Assembly: GCA_035995425.1 (NCBI GenBank)
Contig: DASYKM010000016.1
Span: forward strand, 1 to 64,000
DNA from: CADEED01 sp035995425
GTDB lineage: Bacteria; Pseudomonadota; Gammaproteobacteria; Steroidobacterales; Steroidobacteraceae
Direction: 5' to 3'
DNA length: 64,000 bases
In this document: piece by piece, positions 16,381 to 26,681 of the stretch
How positions within the stretch are numbered: position 1 is the stretch's first letter
Layout of the letters: the number at the start of each line of letters is the position of its first letter
Translations under genes and position numbers: made by a program
The notes under the pieces: generated by a model
What the model was told of the DNA's origin: nothing
The model's database searches: none
The model's input: the letters and a program-made list of their open reading frames with translations, nothing else

Positions 16381-17658
16381 TCAGCCCTGAGGACTTCCTA
16401 ACAAACTGTCGAGCGCCACCGGCGGCGAAGCCTCGAAACTCTGCACGAAATCCACGCCGAGCGCGGTCAGCCAGTTGCTGTGATCGCCGCCGAGCACGCG
16501 CTTGGCCACGGTCTGCAATCCCATCACTTTCGCGGTCTGCACGAGACCAACGACGCGCGCCTGCGTGAGCCGGTGCTGCAACGCATTGGTCGTGAGCTCC
16601 GCGTCGATCTTCAACAGCCGCACGGCCGCGTGGTCGAGAATCGGCATGCCCGCGCCAACCACGTTGAAATCGTCGATCGCCACCGGGACGCCGATGCGCG
16701 CGAACACGTCGAGCGCCGGCACCACCTGCTCTGAATGGGTGAGACAAACGCGTTCCGAGAATTCAACGCCGATCAGTCCGGGCGGCAGCGCCGATTTCTG
16801 CAGGCAACTTTCGACAAAGCCGATGAAATGCGGCTCGATGACGGCCGAATCGGAAAGATTCACGGAAAACGATGGCGGGTCTTTCTTCCACACACTCGGA
16901 TTGCGATGCAGCCAGGCGATGAGTTCGCCGATCACGCGGCGGTCGATCATCGAGGCCAGGCCGTGGTTCGCCGCGGTCTGCATCACGCGCTCGGGTGAGG
17001 TCTCTTCGCCGTCCACCATGTGCCGCAGCAGCACCTCGTAACGGCGCAGGCCTTCGGCCTTTCGCAGCCGTACGAGCTGCTGCACGCGCAATACCACTTC
17101 CTGGTTGCGAATCTGCGCATAAACCGCTTCGAGCGGCAGAGGCACTGGAGCCTTGGGCTTCGGCGGCTTGGCGCGCGGCATGGCATGCAGCGTCTGCGCG
17201 ACCTCCGAGGCAATGTCAGCGAGGATCGTGGTGACCGCGGGCGTGAGAAAACGGGCTGCGGGATCTTCATCCTCGAGCGGTGAATCTTCGACCACCAGCA
17301 GGCACACCCCCTGCAACGCGGAAGTCAGGTCACGCAGCGCCAACATGACCGCGGCGCGGGTACCCTCACCGCGCAGGAAGCGCGACTCGCGTGCCGCGCC
17401 CAGCACGAATGCGTCCAGCGCATCGTTCAGGGCCTGGCGGAACTCGATACCGAAATCGGTGGACGTGCAATGCAGCACTTCGCCGCGCGCGTCGTAGAGA
17501 GCAATCGCGCGATATCGCGCATGCGGCAAAGCCTGCTCTAGGTTGGCGACCCATCCCGGCGCAACTTCAATGACCTGCTCGTTGAGCACAGACGCGCGGA
17601 TGGTCGTCTGGCCTGTATCTGACGATGCGGAGGCCAAAGTGGACGAACGTGAGTCCAT
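16381..17658 (-). CDS. Degenerate EAL-domain protein with N-terminal sensory region
   Basis: 425 aa starting MDSRSSTLASAS. Residues about 30-200 form an unassigned sensor-like region (GEVLHCTSTDFGIEFRQALN). The C-terminal EAL domain keeps RYEVLLR (E-V-L in place of EAL), FSVNLSDSAV, GVEFSER, VAIDDFNVVGAG and LLKIDAEL. The loop usually written AEGVE reads TVAKRVLGG, losing the conserved catalytic Glu, and the QGF motif reads VQSFEAS. It may bind c-di-GMP or a partner without hydrolysing it. An earlier in-frame start at 17745 is less likely. It faces the PilZ gene across a terminator. Confidence 0.82.
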   Translation of the reverse strand: MDSRSSTLASASSDTGQTTIRASVLNEQVIEVAPGWVANLEQALPHARYRAIALYDARGEVLHCTSTDFGIEFRQALNDALDAFVLGAARESRFLRGEGTRAAVMLALRDLTSALQGVCLLVVEDSPLEDEDPAARFLTPAVTTILADIASEVAQTLHAMPRAKPPKPKAPVPLPLEAVYAQIRNQEVVLRVQQLVRLRKAEGLRRYEVLLRHMVDGEETSPERVMQTAANHGLASMIDRRVIGELIAWLHRNPSVWKKDPPSFSVNLSDSAVIEPHFIGFVESCLQKSALPPGLIGVEFSERVCLTHSEQVVPALDVFARIGVPVAIDDFNVVGAGMPILDHAAVRLLKIDAELTTNALQHRLTQARVVGLVQTAKVMGLQTVAKRVLGGDHSNWLTALGVDFVQSFEASPPVALDSLLGSPQG

Positions 17659-17911
17659 TCCCTGATTTTCTCGAAGAGTTTTCCCAAAGCGAGGGTTACA
17701 GAATCCCGACAGGGTGAACGTGATCCGGCTCGCGATCCTGTCCAACTGTTAAAAAGCGATTCCTCGATTTGACATATAGCGGCCGCACTTATCGAACCAG
17801 CGCCGCTGCGCGAGCAACACGCAGATTTACCGGGCTTTTGCAGATTCAATCAACATCCTGCATATTCAATCAGGAACGATTGTTTCGGGTGAGCAGGACG
17901 CTCTCTGGGGG

Positions 17912-20644
17912 ATGACGATGAAGAAGCGTATTTCGCGGCGGCAATTCATTTCGAGCACCGTCGCAACCTCTGCCGCTCTCGGAGCGGTGGCAGCGCAAAA
18001 CACCGCTGGTCCCTCGCCCACCATATCGATGACCAATCCGGGAGCCGGCGCATGGGTGCGCTGGCTTGATGGGAATGCCGGCGCAATCGCGCAGGGCGTT
18101 ACCTGGGGCACGCCCTGGCCGCGCGGCAAGCAACGTGAAGCGAAGAATTTCGCGCTGCGCGGCGCGGACAACAAATTGTTGCCGCTGCAGAGCTGGCCGC
18201 TCGCGTACTGGCCCGACGGCACGCTCAAGTGGACCGCACACGCTCTTGCTCCGGGCGAACGCGCCGGCAATGGTCCATTCGAAGTAGTCGCGCAACGCAA
18301 CGCCGCCAGGCCGACCGCGACGGTCGCGGTGAAAGAATCCGACACCGGCATCGAGATCGACACGGGGCAATTTGTCTGCCGCCTGCCGCGTGCCGGCTCG
18401 AACATCATCGAAACGATTTCGCGCGGCGGTCGCGAGACTTTGCGCGACGGCAAGCTCGTGCTGTTGCGCCAGGATCACGCGGCCTCCGCCGACGATGCGC
18501 AGGTCCGCCAGGAAGGATTCGAAAGCGCGCTCGAGAAAATCACCGTCGAACAGCGCGGTCCAGCGCGTGCGGTGGTGAAAGTCGAAGGCAAACACTCGAA
18601 TGGCTCGCGGCAATGGCTCCCGTTCACGCTGCGCCTCTATTTCTACGCTGGCAGTGACGCGCTGCGCGTACTGCACACCATCGTGTTCGACGGCGACGAG
18701 TCGAAGGATTTCATTCGCGGCATCGGGCTGCGTTTCTCGGCACCGCTCACCGACGCACTCCATGATCGTCACGTCCGGTTCGTCGGCGATCAGGACGGCT
18801 TGTTTGCCGAAGCCGTGCGCGGACTCACCGGCCTGCGTCGCGACCCCGGCCCTGCGGCGCGCAAGGCGCAGATCGATGGCCTCGCCGCGCCGTCGATCAA
18901 CCCGCAGACTAACAACCTGCTGCAATACGTTCCGGCATTCGGCGACTGGACGCTGCTGCAGCCCAACGCCAACTCCTTCACCATCCGCAAGCGCACCGCC
19001 GACGGCCATGCGTGGCTCGACGCGGGGTTTGGTCATCGTGCGAGCGGCCTGGGGTATGTGGGTGGTCCCGCGGGCGGCATTGCCTTCGGGATTCGCAATT
19101 TCTGGCAGAGCCATCCGGCGCAGATCGACATCCGGCACGCACAGGAAAATCTCGCCACGGTCACGCTGTGGGTGTGGGCGCCGGATGCGACTCCGATGGA
19201 TTTGCGCTTCTATCACGATGGCATGGGCCAGGACACGTACGAGAAGCAGACGAAAGGCGGTCTGGAGATCACTTACGAAGACTATGAACCGGGTTTCGGC
19301 ACGCCGATGGGCGTCGCGCGCACCAGCGAGCTCACGCTATGGATCGTGCCCGGGACTCCGGCGCGCGATCGCCTCGTGGCGCTTGCCGGCGCGCTGCGCG
19401 AGCCCGCGGTCATGGTGCCGACGCCGCAGACCTCGTTCGATTCCGGCGTATTCGGTCACTCGTTCTCGCTGCCGTCGCAGACCGCGCCGGAACACGCGCA
19501 GCTCGAACAGCGCCTCGACTGGATGTTCGATTTCTATCGAGACCAGCAGGACGAGCGCGGCTGGTATGGATTCTGGAATTACGGCGACGTCATGCACACC
19601 TATGACTTCGACCGCCACACCTGGCGCTATGACGTCGGCGGCTTCGCCTGGGACAACTCGGAGCTCGCGACCGATCTGTGGTTGTGGCTCCATTTCCTGC
19701 GCACCGGTCGCCCCGAAGCCTATCGCTTCGCGGAAGCCATGACGCGGCACACCGGCGAAGTCGACGTGCATCACATCGGGCGTTTCGCGCCCCTGGGTTC
19801 GCGCCACAACGTCATGCACTGGGGCTGCTCGGCCAAACAACTGCGGATCAGCACGGCGCTGAATCGCCGTTACTACTACTACCTCACGGGCGACGAGCGC
19901 GTCGGCGATCTCATGCGCGAGCAGATAGACGCGGCGCGCACGCTGCGCACGGTTCTGGCGACTCGCAAGCTGCCCGGCGCGGAAGCGCGGCAGGCCGATG
20001 ACGCAAACGGCAATTTCGCGTACCTCGGGTTCGGCACCGACTGGGGTTCCCAGGCCGGCGCGTGGCTCACCGAGTGGGAACGCACGCGCGATTCGAAGAT
20101 GCGCGATCGCCTGCTGGCGAGCATGCGCAGCATCGCGGCGCAGCCCAAGGGTTTTTTCACCGGTGGCGAACGCATGAACCTCGTGACCGGCGCGTTCGAC
20201 ATTTCGAAGGACGCCAAGCTGAACGTGTCGCACCTGTCGGCGGCGTTCGGACTACCCGAGGTGTGCGCCGAGCTCATCGAATTGCTGGACGTGCCCGAAT
20301 TCGAGCGCGCCTGGCTGCTGTACTGCGAGCTCTACAACGGCTCCGACGAATTGCAGAAGGCGGCCCTGGGTGAGAGTTTCGGGCGCATCAATCTCGAGCA
20401 GGGACACGCGCGCCTCACCGCGTTCGCGGCGCATCGCAAGAAGGATGCCGCGCTCGCCGAGCGAGCGTGGAAGGAATTCACCGACGGCCGCAACGGTTAC
20501 GGTCCAAGGCAACAATTCACCTCGAATCGCATCGGCGCGCCGGCAGTGCTGAACCCCGTGGACGAGGCGCCCGGCGTGTCGACCAATGCCACGGCACAGT
20601 GGGGACTCGCGGCCATCGAATGCCTGGCATACGCGCGCAAGTAA
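17912..20644 (+). CDS. Tat-exported PcRGLX/YetA-like protein (PL26-type rhamnogalacturonan lyase relative)
   Basis: 910 aa. A twin-arginine leader (KKRISRRQFISSTVATSAAL) sends the folded protein to the periplasm. The mature N terminus ISMTNPGAGAWVRW and TWGTPWPRGKQR match the N-terminal RIFT-barrel of the PcRGLX/YetA family, whose characterised fungal member is an exo-rhamnogalacturonan lyase; the C-terminal half looks like the alpha/alpha toroid (DWGSQAGAWLTEWERTRD). The next two genes are a GH2 enzyme and a pectate lyase, consistent with rhamnogalacturonan breakdown. Two starts exist; 17918 has the better distance from GGGGG. Activity is inferred, not shown. Confidence 0.78.
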   Translation: MTMKKRISRRQFISSTVATSAALGAVAAQNTAGPSPTISMTNPGAGAWVRWLDGNAGAIAQGVTWGTPWPRGKQREAKNFALRGADNKLLPLQSWPLAYWPDGTLKWTAHALAPGERAGNGPFEVVAQRNAARPTATVAVKESDTGIEIDTGQFVCRLPRAGSNIIETISRGGRETLRDGKLVLLRQDHAASADDAQVRQEGFESALEKITVEQRGPARAVVKVEGKHSNGSRQWLPFTLRLYFYAGSDALRVLHTIVFDGDESKDFIRGIGLRFSAPLTDALHDRHVRFVGDQDGLFAEAVRGLTGLRRDPGPAARKAQIDGLAAPSINPQTNNLLQYVPAFGDWTLLQPNANSFTIRKRTADGHAWLDAGFGHRASGLGYVGGPAGGIAFGIRNFWQSHPAQIDIRHAQENLATVTLWVWAPDATPMDLRFYHDGMGQDTYEKQTKGGLEITYEDYEPGFGTPMGVARTSELTLWIVPGTPARDRLVALAGALREPAVMVPTPQTSFDSGVFGHSFSLPSQTAPEHAQLEQRLDWMFDFYRDQQDERGWYGFWNYGDVMHTYDFDRHTWRYDVGGFAWDNSELATDLWLWLHFLRTGRPEAYRFAEAMTRHTGEVDVHHIGRFAPLGSRHNVMHWGCSAKQLRISTALNRRYYYYLTGDERVGDLMREQIDAARTLRTVLATRKLPGAEARQADDANGNFAYLGFGTDWGSQAGAWLTEWERTRDSKMRDRLLASMRSIAAQPKGFFTGGERMNLVTGAFDISKDAKLNVSHLSAAFGLPEVCAELIELLDVPEFERAWLLYCELYNGSDELQKAALGESFGRINLEQGHARLTAFAAHRKKDAALAERAWKEFTDGRNGYGPRQQFTSNRIGAPAVLNPVDEAPGVSTNATAQWGLAAIECLAYARK

Positions 20645-20674
20645 CGAGGGCTTGATCGCGATAGATTGCGCGGC

Positions 20675-23479
20675 ATGACACACACTTTCGTCGGTGCCTC
20701 GCTGCTAGTGATGCTGCCGCTGGCACTGTCGGCCCCCGCCATCGCGTCCGAGACACTGGTGTTGCCGCTCTCCGGCATGGGTGAGACCGGCGAAGCGCCT
20801 GTCTACTGGGATTTCAAACTCGACTCCGGACGCGGCAGCAGCCCTGACAAAGCCAAGTGGAGCCGCATCGCCGTTCCTTCGTGTTGGGAACAGCAGGGTT
20901 TCGGCGCGTATTACTACGGCACACAAGGCCGCGGAAAGCCCGACGACGACTCCATCATCCCGAAGGAAACCGGCACCTATCGGCGCGAATTCCAGATACC
21001 CGCGGCATGGGACGGGCTCGACGTGCACATCGTGTTCGAAGCAGCGATGACGGACACCGCCGTGAGCATCAATGGCCAGTCCGCCGGCGCGGCGCACCAG
21101 GGCGGTTTCTATCGATTCAGTTACGACATCACCAAGCTGGTGAAACCAGGGCGCAACGCAATCGAAGTCGTGGTGGCCAAGGAGTCGTCTAACAAGAGCG
21201 TGAATCACGCCGAGCGCCGCGGCGACTACTGGACTTTCGGCGGCATCTATCGACCGGTGTGGCTCGAAGCGCGGCCGCGAGACCACATGGTCTGGACGGC
21301 GATCGACGCGCGCGCCGATGGCAGCTTCTATGCGCGCGCGCATCTCAACCGGCCCGCGCCGGGCTCGCGCCTGCGTGCCCGGCTCATCGACGCCGCGGGC
21401 AAGCCGTTCGGCGAGGTCCTGGACGCGACGCTGATTCACGGCGACACGGCCATCTTCAGGGGTAACTTCCCGGCCCCGAAGTTGTGGAGCGCCGAGACGC
21501 CGAATCTCTATACGGTGAATTTTTCGCTGGAGAACGACGCCGGCGAGATCCACCGGCTCACGCAGCGCTTCGGCTTTCGAACCTTCGAAGTCCGGCCACG
21601 CGACGGCGTCTATCTCAACGGCCACAAGATCGTGCTCAAGGGCATCAACCGCCACAGCTTCGATCCGCGATCCGGCCGCACGCTGACGCGCGCGCAGAAC
21701 TATGCGGATGTTCGCCTGATCAAGGGCGCCAACATGAATGCGGTGCGCATGTCGCACTATCCACCCGATCCGGCGTTCCTCGAGGCCGCGGACGAGCTCG
21801 GCCTCTACGTGCTCGATGAGCTCGCCGGCTGGCAGGGCTTCTACGACACGGCCACCGGCGCGCGCCTCATCGGCCAGATCGTGCGCCGTGACGTGAACCA
21901 CCCGAGCATTCTCTTCTGGGACAACGGCAATGAGGGTGGCTGGAACATCGAAAACGATGGCGAATTCGACCGATGGGATCCGCAGCGCCGGCCGGTGCTG
22001 CATCCGTGGGCAATTCACAGCGGCATCAACACCGATCACTACGAGAATTACGACAGCACCGTAAATCTCAGCGCCGGCCCCGAAATCTTCATGCCTACCG
22101 AATTCCTGCATGGTCTCCACGACGGTGGCATCGGCGCGGGCCTTCGCGACTATTGGGATGTCATGGGCCGAAGTCCCACCGTCGCCGGCGGGTTCTTCTG
22201 GGCTTTCGCCGACGAAGGCATAGAGCGTACCGATCAGGACGGGCGAATCGACAACATGGGTAACTCCGCGCCGGACGGCATCGTCGGCGCGCATCACGAG
22301 AAGGAAGGCAGCTATTTCGCGGTGAAGGAAATCTGGTCGCCAGTGGAGCTGCGCGACCTCGAGCTCGCGGACGGCAGCCTTAAAATGCGCGTGGAGAATC
22401 GCTACGACTTCATCAACCTCGACCGTTGTTCGCTCACCTGGAACGCACTTCGATTGCAACCGGCTGCTTCGCGCGCCGCCCCCGAAGTCCTGGTCGCGGG
22501 TCATGTTCCGATGCCCGCGCTCGCCGCGCGCGGCAGCAGGTCCTGGACCTTGCCAGTCGGCATCGCAAAACTCGCGCCGGACGAAATCCTCGAAGTGGCG
22601 GTGCGTGATCCGCAGAACAATGAGCTGTGGAAATGGGTGCTGCGCGGCGAGTCGCGGCCGACGCCGCCCGCGGACAAAATTCCGCGCATCGAAAAGGTCA
22701 GCCAGGTGGTTTCCGCCGGACCGTACTCGCTCGAGTTCGATCCGGCGACAGGTTCGCTCGCGCGGCTCACGGTTCGCGGACGCCACATCCCGCTTCGCGG
22801 CCCACGCCTGGCCGCGTGGCAACGCGCTCCGAAATTACGCAGCTTCGTCGATGTCGCGGGCACCACGACCCTGCGCAATCTCGACCTGGCGCCGCAAGGG
22901 TTGGACGGCACGCTGGCGCGCGCCGAGTACGACGGCGCATTGCGCGAGGTGTCGTGGAAGATCCGTGGCGACGCGCTGGTCGTCAGGTACCAGATTGCCT
23001 ACGAGGGCGCGGCCGACATTCTCGGCGTCACCTTCGACTATCCGGAAACGAGCGTGCTCGCCAAGCGCTGGGTGGGCGCTGGCCCGTACCGGATCTGGAA
23101 GAACCGCATTCAGGGGACGGAGTTCGGCCTGCACCAGGCCAACTACTCGCGCTCGACTCCAGGCGTGAGCTACGAATATCCGGAGTTCGAGGGATTCTTC
23201 GGCGCGTGGAGCTGGCTCGAGCTGCGCACGCGTGCGGCGAATGTGCTGATCCGTAACGAGGGCCAAGTCCCGTACTTCGGGCTGTATCGACCGACACCGG
23301 GCGAGAAGCCGATCCTCGAGCTGCCCGACCTCGGCTGGTCGTTCCTGCACGCCATACCGCCGATCGGCACCAAGTTCGCGCTTGCCGATGTGCTAGGCCC
23401 GCAATCGCAGGCGGCACGGTTCTCAGGGTCGATGGACGGTGAGATCAGCTTTACCTTCGAGCCGAACCGCAAGCCCTGA
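20675..23479 (+). CDS. Exported glycoside hydrolase family 2 enzyme (beta-galactosidase-like)
   Basis: 934 aa with a signal peptide (MTHTFVGASLLVMLPLALSAPAIA). The GH2 order is clear: sugar-binding jelly roll (KETGTYRREFQIP, GGFYRFSYDIT), immunoglobulin-like sandwich, then a TIM barrel from KGINRHSFDPRSGRTL. The general acid lies in WDNGNEGGW and the nucleophile in MPTEFLHGL; GGFFWAFADEGI follows. The C-terminal 300 residues resemble a galactose-mutarotase-like sandwich. It probably removes galactosyl (or related) side chains of pectin for the flanking PL26-type and PL1 proteins; sugar specificity is not determined. It follows the preceding gene by 30 nt, probably one operon. Confidence 0.85.
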   Translation: MTHTFVGASLLVMLPLALSAPAIASETLVLPLSGMGETGEAPVYWDFKLDSGRGSSPDKAKWSRIAVPSCWEQQGFGAYYYGTQGRGKPDDDSIIPKETGTYRREFQIPAAWDGLDVHIVFEAAMTDTAVSINGQSAGAAHQGGFYRFSYDITKLVKPGRNAIEVVVAKESSNKSVNHAERRGDYWTFGGIYRPVWLEARPRDHMVWTAIDARADGSFYARAHLNRPAPGSRLRARLIDAAGKPFGEVLDATLIHGDTAIFRGNFPAPKLWSAETPNLYTVNFSLENDAGEIHRLTQRFGFRTFEVRPRDGVYLNGHKIVLKGINRHSFDPRSGRTLTRAQNYADVRLIKGANMNAVRMSHYPPDPAFLEAADELGLYVLDELAGWQGFYDTATGARLIGQIVRRDVNHPSILFWDNGNEGGWNIENDGEFDRWDPQRRPVLHPWAIHSGINTDHYENYDSTVNLSAGPEIFMPTEFLHGLHDGGIGAGLRDYWDVMGRSPTVAGGFFWAFADEGIERTDQDGRIDNMGNSAPDGIVGAHHEKEGSYFAVKEIWSPVELRDLELADGSLKMRVENRYDFINLDRCSLTWNALRLQPAASRAAPEVLVAGHVPMPALAARGSRSWTLPVGIAKLAPDEILEVAVRDPQNNELWKWVLRGESRPTPPADKIPRIEKVSQVVSAGPYSLEFDPATGSLARLTVRGRHIPLRGPRLAAWQRAPKLRSFVDVAGTTTLRNLDLAPQGLDGTLARAEYDGALREVSWKIRGDALVVRYQIAYEGAADILGVTFDYPETSVLAKRWVGAGPYRIWKNRIQGTEFGLHQANYSRSTPGVSYEYPEFEGFFGAWSWLELRTRAANVLIRNEGQVPYFGLYRPTPGEKPILELPDLGWSFLHAIPPIGTKFALADVLGPQSQAARFSGSMDGEISFTFEPNRKP

Positions 23480-23628
23480 CATCCTTGAATTCCGCATTAC
23501 GTCAAATTCGGGTGTTGACGCGCGCCGCCGCTGGTTTCAGGATGACACCGGTAGCATTCGGCATGACACCGGTGGCACAGACCGCCGGGGCACGAACGCC
23601 GCTTCTAACAAGGATTGAGGGGGATGCA

Positions 23629-26600
23629 ATGAAGACTTTCACTTCGGCTGCGCGCCTGACGGTGCTCGGCCTGATTGCCACTGGCGCGTTGACGGGCTGC
23701 AAGAAGGCGGATGCCCCGACCTTCAGTCCAGCACCCGGCACTTATACCGGAACGCAATTGGTCGCGATGAGCTCGCCGACCTTCGCCGCCACGATCGTCT
23801 ACACGACCGATGGCAGCGCGCCGAGCTGCCAGAAGGAACACGGCACTATCTACTCCGCCCCGGTCGCGATCTCGGCCAACACCACGTTGCGGGCCATGGC
23901 CTGCGCGCCGTTGCGCGATGAAAGCCTCATCACCAAGGGCAGTTACGTCATCAAGGCGCCCGAGACGGTCGCCACGCCGGCGTTCAGTCCCTCGTCCGGC
24001 ACCCTGTATGTGAATTCCGTGTCGGTCAGCATCACCACTGCAACCGCCGACGCCACGATCCACTTCACCAGCGACGGAACGACTCCCACCTGCGCGAGCG
24101 GCGCTGTGTACGGCGGGCCCGTCGACCTGACGCAGATCACCACGCTCAATGCCATCGCCTGCGCCACGGGCAAGCTCGACAGTGCCGTGGCCTCGGCCAC
24201 CTACACCGTGCTTCAGCAGCCGGCCGCGCCCGTGTTCGACCCGGCACCGGGCGCCTACACGGCTGTGCAACACGTGACGCTCACGTCAACGACTCCCGGC
24301 GCCTTCTTCCGCTACAGCACCGATGGCCAGAGCCCGGTGTGCGGCGGCAACACGCCTTACAACGGGCCGATCGAGATCGGCAATTCGCTGACCCTCAAGG
24401 CCGTGGCCTGCGCCACAGGCTACACCGACAGTCCGATCACCAGCGGCGGCTACGACATCGACATCACCGAGCCTCCGGCCGAGTCGGTGTGGCACGGCAT
24501 CGACTTCAACAATCTCGCCGTGAATCCGGCGGTACTCGCCGCGGGCACCACCTCCACGAACGAGGAAGGCAATGCGCTCAACATCTCGAGCCGCGGCAAG
24601 GTCGAGAGCACACAGCAGGTATTCCACTTCGTCTATGCACCCGTCAGCGGTGACTTCACGATCACCGCGCGTCTCGATGGCGTGGATTTCGCGGGGCAGG
24701 TCAGCAACCAGGGACGCGTCGGCTTGCTGCTGACGCCGGATCTCACACCGACCGGCACGTCGTTGATCTACGGCTCCGCGGTATACGCTGCCAACAGCGC
24801 CTTCCTGCGCAGCGACCGCATCGCCGTCGGCTCCAATTCGAACAGCACCATCAACGCTACCGGCACGGGCGCGCGCTACCTCAAGCTCGTGCGCACCGGA
24901 AGCAACTACCGCGCCTCGGCTTCGCTCGATGGCGGCGTCACGTGGACCGATGGCGCTCTTCGCCCCTTCACCGCCGGCCTGCCCGAAACCACGTACGTCG
25001 GCTTCATGATCAGTTCCGGCAGCTCGACCGTGAGCGCGTCCGCAACCTTCAGCGACGTGCATGTGCGCGACGCGGCCGGCAACGAAATCATCGGCCCGAA
25101 TCAATTCTCGGGCGAGATCGGCGCCGGCACCGGCGGCGACCCGGGCGGCGGTGGTGGCACGCCACCAACCGGCCCGTCGCATGCCGACGATCAATCGCGC
25201 GGCGCGACGCCCGCCGAGCCGGCGCTGGTGTCGGGCAGCGTGGCCCGTTTCAACGTGGAAGGATATGCGGCGGCGACCGTCACGGGCGGCGGCAACATTC
25301 CCGATACCGACGCGCGTTATCGCAAGGTGACCACCGCCACCGAACTGGTGGCCGCGCTGCGCGCCGCGAAGGCGTCGAGCGCCAATCCGGTCAAGGTCAT
25401 CGAGATCCTGAACGATCTCAACATGGGCTGGAACGAGGTAGGCACGGACCTGCAGGTCGACGGCCTGCTGCGCCAGAACATCGCGCCCAAGAAGCATCCG
25501 GCGCTGATCGCGAGCGGCGTGAGTCTCCTCGACATCACCGCCTTCAACGGCCTGACTATCTACTCACGCAACGGCGCCACGATTCGCCACGCCGAGTTCA
25601 ACATCAAGGCGGGCACGAATCTCGTGCTGCGCAACCTCAAGTTCGACGAGCTGTGGGAGTGGGACGAGGCGACCAAGGGCGACTACGATTCCAACGACTG
25701 GGATTTCGTCACCATTGGTGACGGCGGCGGAGTCACCTCGGGCATCTGGGTGGATCACTGCACGTTCACCAAGTCGTACGACGGCGTGCTCGACATCAAG
25801 CGTGGCGCCAGCGGCATCACCGTGTCCTGGAGCGAAGTGGTTCCCGCGGCTGCCGGTCCCGGCAGCTTCGTGCAACGCCAGTTCGACGACCTCGAAGCCA
25901 ATCGCACCAGCAATGTGATGTACAACCTGCTGCGCGGCGCATTCACCGAAGCGCAGATCGTCGACATCGCGCTGCCTCAGAAAAAAGGGCACCTGATCGG
26001 TTCCAACAACCTCGAAGGCCTCACCACCTACACGGTCACGCTGCATCACAACCTGTACAAGGATCTGCAGGACCGCATGCCGCGCCTGCGTGGCGGCGAC
26101 GTCCACGCCTGGAACCTGTACGTCGACAGCTCGAACGCGCGCATCGTGAAAGAAATGCGCGACGGCATCGTGGCGGCGAATCCCACGCTGGCCACGGCGC
26201 TGAACTCCACCTATCACTTCGGCATCACGTCGAACGCGTCGATTTCGACCGAAGGTGGCGCCGTGCAGATCGAGAGCAGTGTGTTCTTCGGTGTGCTCAC
26301 GCCGTTGCGCAACAACCAGACCGACGTGACCAACCCCGCATACACCGGCGCGATCAACGGGATCAACATCCAGCACATCCTGCTGGCCACCGACACCGCG
26401 TACATGCCGGCGGCTTCGCAGCAGACCTTCTTCCAGGACCGGGGCTTCACCTGGGCAACCTGGACGGGCGACAGCGCCACGCCCGGGAGCACGCTCGGGC
26501 CGGTGCAGGCGCCGCAGATTCCATTCGTGTGGCACAACGGCACGCCCACCTACCCGAAGACGGTCGATCCGATCGCCGCGCTATCCGCGCTGCTGACCGG

Positions 26601-26667
26601 AGATCAGGGCGCGGGCGCGGGCAAGATCGGCATGGCCACGCAGCAATGGCTGCAGGTGGCGAACTGA
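23629..26667 (+). CDS. Lipoprotein pectate lyase (PL1) with chitobiase-like repeats
   Basis: 1012 aa starting MKTFTSAARL with lipobox ALTGC; GAGGGGG precedes the start, and the longer upstream frame lacks a signal. Residues about 27-280 hold three repeats of a chitobiase/beta-hexosaminidase C-terminal-type beta sandwich (FSPAPGTYT ... TTDGSAPSC; FSPSSGTLY ... TSDGTTPTC; FDPAPGAYT ... STDGQSPVC). A concanavalin-like segment (GDFTITARLDGVDF) follows, then a Gly-rich linker and the PL1 beta-helix: WVDHCTFTKSYDGVLDIKRG (calcium site) and RMPRLRGGDVHAWNLYV with the catalytic Arg. It cleaves homogalacturonan by beta-elimination, anchored on the cell surface or in the periplasm. Confidence 0.88.
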   Translation: MKTFTSAARLTVLGLIATGALTGCKKADAPTFSPAPGTYTGTQLVAMSSPTFAATIVYTTDGSAPSCQKEHGTIYSAPVAISANTTLRAMACAPLRDESLITKGSYVIKAPETVATPAFSPSSGTLYVNSVSVSITTATADATIHFTSDGTTPTCASGAVYGGPVDLTQITTLNAIACATGKLDSAVASATYTVLQQPAAPVFDPAPGAYTAVQHVTLTSTTPGAFFRYSTDGQSPVCGGNTPYNGPIEIGNSLTLKAVACATGYTDSPITSGGYDIDITEPPAESVWHGIDFNNLAVNPAVLAAGTTSTNEEGNALNISSRGKVESTQQVFHFVYAPVSGDFTITARLDGVDFAGQVSNQGRVGLLLTPDLTPTGTSLIYGSAVYAANSAFLRSDRIAVGSNSNSTINATGTGARYLKLVRTGSNYRASASLDGGVTWTDGALRPFTAGLPETTYVGFMISSGSSTVSASATFSDVHVRDAAGNEIIGPNQFSGEIGAGTGGDPGGGGGTPPTGPSHADDQSRGATPAEPALVSGSVARFNVEGYAAATVTGGGNIPDTDARYRKVTTATELVAALRAAKASSANPVKVIEILNDLNMGWNEVGTDLQVDGLLRQNIAPKKHPALIASGVSLLDITAFNGLTIYSRNGATIRHAEFNIKAGTNLVLRNLKFDELWEWDEATKGDYDSNDWDFVTIGDGGGVTSGIWVDHCTFTKSYDGVLDIKRGASGITVSWSEVVPAAAGPGSFVQRQFDDLEANRTSNVMYNLLRGAFTEAQIVDIALPQKKGHLIGSNNLEGLTTYTVTLHHNLYKDLQDRMPRLRGGDVHAWNLYVDSSNARIVKEMRDGIVAANPTLATALNSTYHFGITSNASISTEGGAVQIESSVFFGVLTPLRNNQTDVTNPAYTGAINGINIQHILLATDTAYMPAASQQTFFQDRGFTWATWTGDSATPGSTLGPVQAPQIPFVWHNGTPTYPKTVDPIAALSALLTGDQGAGAGKIGMATQQWLQVAN

Positions 26668-26681
26668 CGACTGAGCGGTAG

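Noticed and set aside
20705..22822. 705-codon minus-strand frame
   Set aside because: It is a codon-position shadow of the GH2 gene; the plus-strand frame has full GH2 motifs.
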